32,021 bases of DNA from an uncultured Fidelibacterota bacterium (GTDB taxonomy: Bacteria > Fidelibacterota > Marinisomatia > Marinisomatales > Marinisomataceae). The notes below the pieces were generated by a model. That model was not told the DNA's origin. It searched no databases and was given only the letters and a program-made list of their open reading frames with translations. A program made the position numbers and the translations under genes. The stretch covers positions 1 to 32,021 of the forward strand of contig CACGRA010000009.1 in the NCBI GenBank assembly GCA_902575395.1, given 5' to 3'. This document shows, piece by piece, positions 1 through 7,780 of this stretch (positions within the stretch are counted from its first letter, which is position 1; each line of letters starts with the position of its first letter).

Positions 1-195
1 TGATGAAATGTTAGAAGATTCTTCTTCACGTTTCAAAGCTTGATCAATATTTTCATTTTCTTCCAGACGCAACATCCTTGAAAGAAATTTAACGCCCCCT
101 GATTCTTCAGAAAAAAGAGTTTGAATATATTTTACAAATTTAAACTTCTTATTATCTTTTCCTACTTTGTCTGTAAATGTTTGTTTTTTAGCCAT
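1..195 (-). CDS. Hypothetical small charged protein, truncated by window edge (MAKKQTFTDKVGKDNKKFKFVKYIQTLFSEESGGVKFLSRMLRLEENENIDQALKREEESSNISS...)
   Basis: Open frame on minus strand from ATG at 195 through the window edge; 65 codons without a stop. Confidence 0.55.
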   Translation of the reverse strand, partial: MAKKQTFTDKVGKDNKKFKFVKYIQTLFSEESGGVKFLSRMLRLEENENIDQALKREEESSNISS

Positions 196-238
196 ACTTG
201 GTGCCGAAGTTAATGCAGTTCATTAAAAACTCAAATAA

Positions 239-1252
239 TTAATTATCATTTATTTTAGATTCTGCAAGATTTCTCATATCCACAACAGAATCATGCTCAT
301 CAACAATTTCTTTACCTAATAAAGTTTCCACTGCATCTTCTAATGTAATTAATCCAGTAAGAGTATCAAAATCGTCCTTTACTAAACACAAATGGTCTCT
401 GTTTTCAATAAACAACTCTAAAACTTTATCAATTGCGTCGTTCTCATTTACCCATGGAATATCTGTAATAATTTCTGACATTCTAGTGCTAAATTGATCT
501 TCTGCTTTTCGATTAATAATATCATAACGGTTTACCATTCCAATCATATTGTCCAAATTTCCATCAAAAACGGGTATTCTGGTAAAATCAAGAGTATCAT
601 GCTCCTCAAGTACCTGTCCAACTGTCATATCCTTGTTAAGGGCAAATATAACGTTTCTAGGCGTCATCACGTCGCTAACTTTGATATCTTTTAGACGGAG
701 AGTGTTTTCAATTAAATCTGTTTCTTGCTCTTCTAAAATACCTTCATCTTCGCCCATCTCTGCCATCGCAATTACTTCTTCCCTTGTAACAGAAGCAGAA
801 TCAGAACCAAAATTAGAGATAAATTCTGCCAATAAAACGAATGGATATGTCATCCAGATTAAAAATTGAATAAAACGCACTGAAATACCAACCAATGTTC
901 TCCAATAAGTACTCCCTAATGTTTTAGGAATAATTTCAGAGAAAACTAGAATTAAAAAGGTTAATACCCCTGATGCTACTGCAACATAAGCTTCTCCAAA
1001 AATCTTTAATACTTGTGAACCTACTCCTGCCGCCCCTATTGTATGTGAAAAAGTATTTAAAGTTAAAATAGCAGCTAATGGCCTATTGATATTATCTTTA
1101 AATATCTCAAGAATAAGTCCACTCTTACTGTCTTCTTTCTTAAGAATAGATGCATAAGAACTAGGCGTAGAAAGCAAAACTGCTTCCAACAATGAACAAA
1201 TAAATGAGAGAAAGAACGCTAAACAAAAATAGGTAATTAAAAGGGTATACAT
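239..1252 (-). CDS. CNNM (DUF21) transmembrane / CBS-pair protein, HlyC/CorC-like
   Basis: N-terminal hydrophobic DUF21-like region (FSEIIPKTLG) followed by CBS pair (VMTPRNVIFAL...; LTGLITLEDAVETLLGKEIVDEHD). Confidence 0.9.
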   Translation of the reverse strand: MYTLLITYFCLAFFLSFICSLLEAVLLSTPSSYASILKKEDSKSGLILEIFKDNINRPLAAILTLNTFSHTIGAAGVGSQVLKIFGEAYVAVASGVLTFLILVFSEIIPKTLGSTYWRTLVGISVRFIQFLIWMTYPFVLLAEFISNFGSDSASVTREEVIAMAEMGEDEGILEEQETDLIENTLRLKDIKVSDVMTPRNVIFALNKDMTVGQVLEEHDTLDFTRIPVFDGNLDNMIGMVNRYDIINRKAEDQFSTRMSEIITDIPWVNENDAIDKVLELFIENRDHLCLVKDDFDTLTGLITLEDAVETLLGKEIVDEHDSVVDMRNLAESKINDN

Positions 1253-1257
1253 TTCTC

Positions 1258-1947
1258 TTATTTAAACACTTTTCTTGCAATCCAATCTAAGAGGTAAAAA
1301 TGAGCCAATGCAGCTAATTCAAACCCAAGAATATGATAAGGATCCTGTAATATAAAAATATTATCAGCGATTGGTGCTTCTGCTAAATACATATAATTAG
1401 CATTATTTCCAATAATAACATTTGCTTGACTGACAATTACAACGATAAGCTGTAGATATATAAAAGAAGTCCACCACGCATTCTTTCTCAGCCTAAAACC
1501 ATAAAACATCATAAGAAATATAGGCACGATAAATAACATTGAATGACCTACATAATAATCAAAAATATTCCAAGTGGATGTCCCTCCTGTAAATTGTGGC
1601 GTCAATATAGAATGAATAAAGCCAACAATACCGAAGAAATAGAGAAATTCAAGCAGTATTTGCTTACGGTAAAAGACTACTACTCCTGCTAAAATACCAG
1701 AAATACTACATAATTGAAGCGGTAAATGCGTAGCTAGTATGTAACTGTCAGATAAAATAGGTGATATCTGATTTGCAAATTTTACTCCTAATTGATAAAT
1801 ACCCATCCCGTAGAGCATATAATTCCTATGCTCTTCAGATAGTTTTTTACCAACAAATATCATAAGAGGGACAAATAAAAGAACAAAAAATACTCCATTC
1901 CACCAAAATTGCCCTCCAATCTCCGGAACCCAAGGTTCAATTGCCAT
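1258..1947 (-). CDS. TIGR02206/YwaF-like integral membrane protein
   Basis: Multiple hydrophobic segments; HLPLQLCSISGI and FGIVGFIHSILTP-type motifs. Confidence 0.7.
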   Translation of the reverse strand: MAIEPWVPEIGGQFWWNGVFFVLLFVPLMIFVGKKLSEEHRNYMLYGMGIYQLGVKFANQISPILSDSYILATHLPLQLCSISGILAGVVVFYRKQILLEFLYFFGIVGFIHSILTPQFTGGTSTWNIFDYYVGHSMLFIVPIFLMMFYGFRLRKNAWWTSFIYLQLIVVIVSQANVIIGNNANYMYLAEAPIADNIFILQDPYHILGFELAALAHFYLLDWIARKVFK

Positions 1948-1968
1948 ACTGTTATTTTCCTTTCTTCA

Positions 1969-2379
1969 TTATGTTGCGAATATCTGTTTATCGTCTTTAA
2001 ATGACTTAAATTCTAACGCATTTCCACAAGGGTCAAGAAAAAACATTGTCGCTTGTTCTCCTGGCTCTCCTTCAAAACGTATTTTTGGCTCGATAATAAA
2101 CTTAATATCATGGTTTTTTAGACGATCACGCAATGAATGCCATTGTTCCCACGTTAAAATCACTCCAAAATGACTTGCAGGAACATTATCTCCATCTACA
2201 GGGTTTGTATCAATTCCTTCTTTATCATCAACTAAATGTGCTACCACCTGATGTCCAAACATATCAAAGTCAATCCAGCGATCAGATGTTCTTCCAACTC
2301 CACATTGCAATACATCAACATAAAATGATTTAGTAAGATTTAAATCTGTTACCGGAAACGCTAAATGGAAAGGCCTCAT
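1969..2379 (-). CDS. VOC (glyoxalase/dioxygenase) family protein
   Basis: FHLAFPVTDLNLTKSFYVDVLQC start and FFLDPCGNALEFKSF end, typical VOC fold motifs. Confidence 0.85.
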   Translation of the reverse strand: MRPFHLAFPVTDLNLTKSFYVDVLQCGVGRTSDRWIDFDMFGHQVVAHLVDDKEGIDTNPVDGDNVPASHFGVILTWEQWHSLRDRLKNHDIKFIIEPKIRFEGEPGEQATMFFLDPCGNALEFKSFKDDKQIFAT

Positions 2380-2462
2380 TGAATAAATATTAAGGATTAT
2401 AACACATCAATCCAAGAATTAATTAGAATTAAAGTGTTAGTTTATATTATCCCTGTATCTTC

Positions 2463-3194
2463 TTATATAAGTGAAAATGAGATTATATCATTAACAAAAT
2501 TTTTATTATATTTTTCGGATGTTACCACATCATTATGACCTGCACCCTTATATATTTTGTGGGATGCATTCAAATGGTCTTTTAAAAACAATGCTGCATG
2601 TTTTGGTATAATATTATCCCTATCATTTATAATACATAATACATTATCAGGACCGCTAAAATGAGGCTGATCATAAAATCCTTGCCAGGAATTACGATAA
2701 TTTAAGAATTCTTTTAAAAACTGTGGACTCTCTCTCACAGTTTTTTTCCAAAATTGGTGTTGCACCTCTTTAGGTGTATGTTTTGTAAAAAACATAGGCT
2801 GAGTAACCCAATATGGCATATATCCACCAAACATTAGTTTCATCATCATCTTTTTCAATCTTTTTTTAATAAAATTGTTTTCATTCTTCTTTTTCTGAGG
2901 AGAAATTCCTGATGCAACAATAATTAATTTATCAATTTTTTCCCCTAATTCATACGCAACATACCCTGCAAAAAGACCGCCTAAGCTATGTCCTACCATA
3001 ACTATCTCTCTGTCTGGATATTGTTCCATAATACCCTTAACACCAATAAGAGCAGAATTAAAGGCTGTATCCATACTAGTAAAATCTAAGTCTATAAGCG
3101 AATAATGTACGTTTTTTTCCTCTAATAGAGGTGTGATAGGCCCCCAAAAAAACGATCTAATACCAATTCCGTGAAAAAAAATAAAATGTTTCAT
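2463..3194 (-). CDS. Alpha/beta hydrolase
   Basis: GHSLGG nucleophile elbow; C-terminal GAGHNDVV histidine motif. Confidence 0.85.
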   Translation of the reverse strand: MKHFIFFHGIGIRSFFWGPITPLLEEKNVHYSLIDLDFTSMDTAFNSALIGVKGIMEQYPDREIVMVGHSLGGLFAGYVAYELGEKIDKLIIVASGISPQKKKNENNFIKKRLKKMMMKLMFGGYMPYWVTQPMFFTKHTPKEVQHQFWKKTVRESPQFLKEFLNYRNSWQGFYDQPHFSGPDNVLCIINDRDNIIPKHAALFLKDHLNASHKIYKGAGHNDVVTSEKYNKNFVNDIISFSLI

Positions 3195-3216
3195 TTAATT
3201 ATGATTTTAAGAAATG

Positions 3217-3302
3217 TGCCCGGAGCCGGACTCGAACCGGCACGGAGTTTAAGCTCCGAGGGATTTTAAGTCCCTTGTGTCTACCAATTTCACCACCCGG
3301 GC
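3217..3302 (-). tRNA. tRNA-Leu (anticodon TAA)
   Basis: Minus strand GCCCGGGTGGTGAAATTGGTAGACACAAGGGACTTAAAATCCC...GGTTCGAGTCCGGCTCCGGGCA: 7-bp acceptor, long variable arm, T-loop TTCGAGT. Confidence 0.95.
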
Positions 3303-3317
3303 AACACATTTTCCCTG

Positions 3318-3391
3318 AGGCGTCGGTCGGATTCGAACCGACGAATAGCGGTTTTGCAAACCGATCCCTTAGACCGCTTGGGTACGACGCC
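3318..3391 (-). tRNA. tRNA-Cys (anticodon GCA)
   Basis: Minus strand GGCGTCGTACCCAAGCGGTCTAAGGGATCGGTTTGCAAAACCGCTATTCGTCGGTTCGAATCCGACCGACGCCT; paired acceptor GGCGTCG/CGACGCC. Confidence 0.95.
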
Positions 3392-3425
3392 AATTTTCAA
3401 CCCAAAAACGTGAAAATATAGATAT

Positions 3426-4766
3426 TTAGAGAGTTAATTCAAAGTCATTAACAAGTATTCCAGGACAATTAGTTTCTCCTGGATTTCTACCATCATAAGT
3501 ATCTATTACTGGTCGTCCTAAAACCTTGCTTCCAACCGCTTCTAGATTATCTCCGAAGAAATTATAAAAAGAATCGTCAAAACGCATAGTTTTGATTGGA
3601 GCAACCATTTCTCCGTTCTCTACCCAATAACATACATATCGGGTTAAACCTGTAATTCTACCCCCTAAATTATCACTCCAATTTAAATAATGAATATTGG
3701 AAAGAAATAAACCAGTATCTAAGGCTTTTAACTTCTCATTATCGTCTAATAATCCTCCATGAATGAATGGAGAACGCAAATATTCACCCATACCCCACGT
3801 ATTATCATCTTCAGCATAATTTGACACAAGATTATACTCTTTTGCTGTTTTAGAGTTGATTAAGGCGTTTTTAAATACACCCTCAGAAATAATTGGAATC
3901 GTACTTGATACTTCTCCTCTTGTATTAAACGGAGCAGTAGTCATATTCTCAAAGGATTCATCTAAAGAAAATAGAGGAGATAAATTCTTATTTTTATCTC
4001 TCATTTTAATAAAACAGCTTGATCCCTTTCTTATGGAAGATTCGCTAACACCATTCCAAGAAAGCATATCAACAAAATCAGCAACAGCAAAAGGTTCAAA
4101 CCATGTTCTATATTTGCCTGGTTTTAGTTCCATTCTTGGCTTATTCATTAATGATAATTGATGAGAGGCTTCTCTATAAACGCGATTAAAATCGGATTCA
4201 TTCCAATCTGAATTTGGATACAATACTTTTACCATGTTTTCTTTCTCATCAATCAAAGAAAAATCAAACAAGAAAGAATCCTTTTCAAACCAATGTTTAG
4301 TGCCATTAGATGTGCAACAACCACGGAAAATCTTTCCAGAACTCCACACGCCTGTTAACACATTCTTGTCAATAACTCCCATCAAAGAATCAAGAATCTG
4401 ATCTCGTTCAGGTAAATTGCCTAACGCATCAATTTCCACAGAGTCAAATTTATCAGGAAAGATGATATTATTGTTTGATGGTGTTGCATCCAACGACGAT
4501 CTCAGAACATCAATTTCTCGAGTTAAATTCTTAACAGAGAAATCAATATCTGATGATATTGTTGTCATTGATTGTAAAGATTTATTACCATGATACAATG
4601 AAAGAGTGATATTAAAATCTTCGATAATTCCAGACTGTCTTAATTTTGAATCATTGAAACGAAAATATTGAGAGTCTTCTCCCTCTAAAAACAGCGTCAA
4701 TTGTTCATTAGAATTCAAATAATCAAATACTTTAGTGCAAATGGTGTAAAATATATCTTTTTTCAT
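3426..4766 (-). CDS. TldE/PmbA-family protein (metalloprotease partner subunit)
   Basis: PmbA/TldD-like sequence without HExxxH, next to a tldD homologue; TAATG overlap with the upstream gene. Confidence 0.85.
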   Translation of the reverse strand: MKKDIFYTICTKVFDYLNSNEQLTLFLEGEDSQYFRFNDSKLRQSGIIEDFNITLSLYHGNKSLQSMTTISSDIDFSVKNLTREIDVLRSSLDATPSNNNIIFPDKFDSVEIDALGNLPERDQILDSLMGVIDKNVLTGVWSSGKIFRGCCTSNGTKHWFEKDSFLFDFSLIDEKENMVKVLYPNSDWNESDFNRVYREASHQLSLMNKPRMELKPGKYRTWFEPFAVADFVDMLSWNGVSESSIRKGSSCFIKMRDKNKNLSPLFSLDESFENMTTAPFNTRGEVSSTIPIISEGVFKNALINSKTAKEYNLVSNYAEDDNTWGMGEYLRSPFIHGGLLDDNEKLKALDTGLFLSNIHYLNWSDNLGGRITGLTRYVCYWVENGEMVAPIKTMRFDDSFYNFFGDNLEAVGSKVLGRPVIDTYDGRNPGETNCPGILVNDFELTL

Positions 4767-6205
4767 TACACGCCCCCAAATACTTGAATATCTTTAAACA
4801 TACATAAAGGAGAAGCGTGTCCAACGCGTTCCACTTGATTTGGTTCTCCTTTTCCACAATTCGGTGTTCCAAACACCTCAAATGTGTCTTCATTGCCCAC
4901 CATATGTAAACTTTTCCAAAATGGATTTGTTATTCCTCGATAATTTGGATTTTTTACAACCTTTGTCAGTTCTCCATTTTCAATCATTCTTCCGTATTCA
5001 CACCCAAATTGAAATTTGTTACGATAATCATCAATAGACCAAGAACGATTGCTTTCCATATATACCCCGCGTTCAATACTGCCTATAATCTCATCTCTTG
5101 TCGAAGAACCAGGTAATAAATTAATATTTGCCATGCGATCAATTGGGATACGATTCCATGAAGAAGCTCTTAAATTTGATACACCATCAACATTAGATCT
5201 TACTTGACTTTCAATCCCACCAAGACCTCGCACTAATATTCCATCTTTTATTAAGTATTCTTTTGTTGCAGGCATCCCAGAATCATCAAATGCATACGTT
5301 GCCAATTGATTATCAATCGTAGGATCAAAAACAATATTCATTAAATCTGATCCATATTGAAGTGATCCAAAATCTTCTAAATTAACAAAGCTTGATCCAG
5401 CAAAATTGCGTTCATCTCCGAGGATACGATCCAATTCTAATGGATGTCCTATGCTTTCGTGGATCTGTAACATCATTTGATCTGGAGCAAGCACTAAATC
5501 AGTTACTTCTGTTGGACATTGGTCTGCTAAAAGCAATTCAACTGCTTGATCTGAAACCATAGCTGCTTCTTTCTGGATATCATAATCTTTTACAAATGTT
5601 GCTCCAGTTTGATAACAATGCCCTCTCATACCATGATTGGACCTTGTTTGGCTATCTAATTTATTTTTTGCAGTCGATGAAAGCTCGATAAGCGCCATAT
5701 CCATCTTCTGATCAATGTCAGCTCCTGAGGTGCTATAAATTTTGGTTGTACGCTGTACCAATTCAATTGAAACAGCAGCATGTACAATTTCTTTTGGACG
5801 CAACAATGTTTCTGCGCCAGACAAAGCAATATCTTTCACATCAGAAATAGACAAATCCATGACTGAATCAGAACATTTTGTTCTATATGTTCCTTCATGT
5901 CCTTTGCGTACTTCTTCTTGCGTAAACTTGTAAATAGAATATTTGGAAGCTCTTTTTGCATTTTCACATGCAGTATGAATTGATTTAAGAATATGCTGTT
6001 CATCTAAATAAGGGGTTGCATAATAGGCAAATTGCCCATCCACAAGGACATCAATCATAACCCCTTTAGAACAATTTCTTTTAATATTGTCAACATCAGA
6101 GTTATTTGTAGATAATGAATTTTGGATTTCTTCTACGTATCGTATGCCAACCCAATCAGCAGGATAATCAATTTTTGATAATATTTTTTTAAAATCTAAG
6201 TTCAT
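4766..6205 (-). CDS. tldD: TldD-family metalloprotease
   Basis: HESIGHPLELDRILGDERNFAGSSF matches the TldD HExxxH region; C-terminal NCGKGEPNQVERVGHASP. Confidence 0.92.
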   Translation of the reverse strand: MNLDFKKILSKIDYPADWVGIRYVEEIQNSLSTNNSDVDNIKRNCSKGVMIDVLVDGQFAYYATPYLDEQHILKSIHTACENAKRASKYSIYKFTQEEVRKGHEGTYRTKCSDSVMDLSISDVKDIALSGAETLLRPKEIVHAAVSIELVQRTTKIYSTSGADIDQKMDMALIELSSTAKNKLDSQTRSNHGMRGHCYQTGATFVKDYDIQKEAAMVSDQAVELLLADQCPTEVTDLVLAPDQMMLQIHESIGHPLELDRILGDERNFAGSSFVNLEDFGSLQYGSDLMNIVFDPTIDNQLATYAFDDSGMPATKEYLIKDGILVRGLGGIESQVRSNVDGVSNLRASSWNRIPIDRMANINLLPGSSTRDEIIGSIERGVYMESNRSWSIDDYRNKFQFGCEYGRMIENGELTKVVKNPNYRGITNPFWKSLHMVGNEDTFEVFGTPNCGKGEPNQVERVGHASPLCMFKDIQVFGGV

Positions 6206-6269
6206 AGTCAGTCATTTTTGCATAGATTTTATCTCTAAAAAATAAATCTATGCCATTAATATCCACCTG

Positions 6270-6298
6270 TCTGAAAATAATGCAGACATTCCCCACCT
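6270..6298 (+). promoter_or_regulatory. Candidate sigma-32-like heat-shock promoter for hsp20
   Basis: TCTGAAA (6270-6276), 14-nt spacer, CCCCACCT (6291-6298), resembling CTTGAAA-N(13-17)-CCCCATNT; hsp20 ATG at 6358. Confidence 0.5.
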
Positions 6299-6357
6299 GG
6301 CATCATTATTGTAACTATATAAGCGTAATATAAACAATTAAACCAAAGGAGTTTAAA

Positions 6358-6771
6358 ATGAGTTTAATAAAATGGAAACCATTAAACAACCAAATAGATA
6401 CATTTGATAATGTATTAGATCAGTTTTTTAATGATTTTGCGTTTGATCCTCGATTCAGCCTAACTACAAATCAACCATACTCTTATATGAATGAAAATAA
6501 AAAAGAATATTATTTGAATATGGATTTACCAGGTCTTGAAAAAGAAGATATTAACGCACGCGTTGAAAACAACCACGTTATTGTTAGCGGAGAACGAAAA
6601 AACGATAGCATTAACAATAATTTTTATGGAAAATTTGAACAGATCTTCAAAATCCCTGAAAATGTCAAGGTTGACAAAATCAAAGCTAGCCTAAAAAATG
6701 GAGTTTTGAATATTACTTTTCCTAAAGATAAAAATGCGATTGGAAAAGAAATTGATATCAAAATTTCTTAA
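6358..6771 (+). CDS. Hsp20/alpha-crystallin small heat-shock protein
   Basis: YYLNMDLPGLEKEDINARVENNHVIVSGERK and LKNGVLNITFPK alpha-crystallin motifs; AAGGAG upstream of ATG. Confidence 0.95.
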   Translation: MSLIKWKPLNNQIDTFDNVLDQFFNDFAFDPRFSLTTNQPYSYMNENKKEYYLNMDLPGLEKEDINARVENNHVIVSGERKNDSINNNFYGKFEQIFKIPENVKVDKIKASLKNGVLNITFPKDKNAIGKEIDIKIS

Positions 6772-6793
6772 TTAGCAAATAAATAAAAAAAGA

Positions 6794-6818
6794 AGGGGCA
6801 TTTAGCCCCTTTTTTTTT
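6794..6818 (+). terminator. Rho-independent terminator after hsp20
   Basis: AGGGGC-ATTTA-GCCCCT hairpin followed by a T run. Confidence 0.9.
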
Positions 6819-6829
6819 AATATTGCTAT

Positions 6830-7780
6830 GTGATTTATGACAACATACTACAAACAATCGGCTCTACCCCTGTTGTAAAGCTTAACTTTATTGCTTCTCA
6901 CTTAGAATGCAACATGTTTGCAAAATTAGAATTGTTTAATCCTGGAGGATCTGTAAAAGATCGCATTGCGTTTGAAATGATAGATTGTGCTGAAAAAAGT
7001 GGTACAATTAAACCAGGTGATACTCTTATTGAAGCAACCTCCGGAAATACAGGAATTGGTCTTGCGTTAGGAGCTGCTGTCAAAGGGTATAAACTTATCA
7101 TAGTTATGCCTGAAAAAATGAGCATGGAAAAAGAGCTCACAATCAAAGCATTAGGGGCAGAAATTATTAGAACACGCACCGAAGCTGAATATAATGATCC
7201 AGATAGTAATTTTTCTATCGCAAAAAAATTAAATAGTGAAATTCCAAATAGCCATATACTAGACCAATGGGAAAACAAATGTAACCCTGATTGTCACCAC
7301 GACAATACTGCTCAAGAAATATTAGATGATTTTGGTACTGATTTAGACATGGTTGTCATGGGAGTTGGTACCGGAGGAACCATTACTGGAGTTGGAAAAC
7401 GTCTCAAAAAAGAAATTCCTGGTATCCAAATTATTGGCGCAGATCCCTATGGTTCAATCCTCGGAGGTGGCGATGAAGTCCATTCATACCATGTTGAAGG
7501 CATTGGATATGACTTTTTTCCAAAGATTTTTGATAGCTCTGTCGTCGATAAATTTGTAAAAGTAAACGACAAAGATAGTTTTGAAACCGCTAGAAGCCTT
7601 ATAAAAGACGAAGGGCTCTTAATCGGAGGTTCATGTGGTGCAGCTACTTTTGCGGCTTTAGAGGCAGCAAAATCACTCAAAAAAGGACAAAATTGCCTAG
7701 TAATCCTTCCTGATGGAGTTCGAAATTATATGAGAAAGTTTATTTCGGACGACTGGATGGAAGAAAACAATCTTACTTAG
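6830..7780 (+). CDS. PLP-dependent cystathionine beta-synthase-like / cysteine synthase family protein (catalytic core only)
   Basis: PGGSVKDR lysine motif, EATSGNTG, GTGGTITG; CBS-like NSHILDQWENKCNP, VEGIGYDFFP and PDGVRNYMRKFISDDWM; GTG start. Confidence 0.88.
   Translation: MIYDNILQTIGSTPVVKLNFIASHLECNMFAKLELFNPGGSVKDRIAFEMIDCAEKSGTIKPGDTLIEATSGNTGIGLALGAAVKGYKLIIVMPEKMSMEKELTIKALGAEIIRTRTEAEYNDPDSNFSIAKKLNSEIPNSHILDQWENKCNPDCHHDNTAQEILDDFGTDLDMVVMGVGTGGTITGVGKRLKKEIPGIQIIGADPYGSILGGGDEVHSYHVEGIGYDFFPKIFDSSVVDKFVKVNDKDSFETARSLIKDEGLLIGGSCGAATFAALEAAKSLKKGQNCLVILPDGVRNYMRKFISDDWMEENNLT

Noticed and set aside
494-869. Plus-strand ORFs antisense to the CNNM/CBS gene
   Set aside because: Shadow ORFs with no domain-like features, opposite a clear coding gene.
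3199-3393. 64-aa minus-strand ORF (MASYPSGLRDRFAKPLFVGSNPTDAS...)
   Set aside because: Lies almost entirely over tRNA-Leu(TAA) and tRNA-Cys; its peptide is the translation of tRNA sequence.
6898-7278. 126-aa minus-strand ORF antisense to the CBS-like gene
   Set aside because: Antisense shadow of a well-conserved PLP enzyme; no independent coding evidence.
7447-7680. 77-aa minus-strand ORF, considered as a possible detached UvrC C-terminus
   Set aside because: Peptide (MSDFAASKAAKVAAPHEPP...) does not resemble HhH and is antisense to the CBS-like gene.
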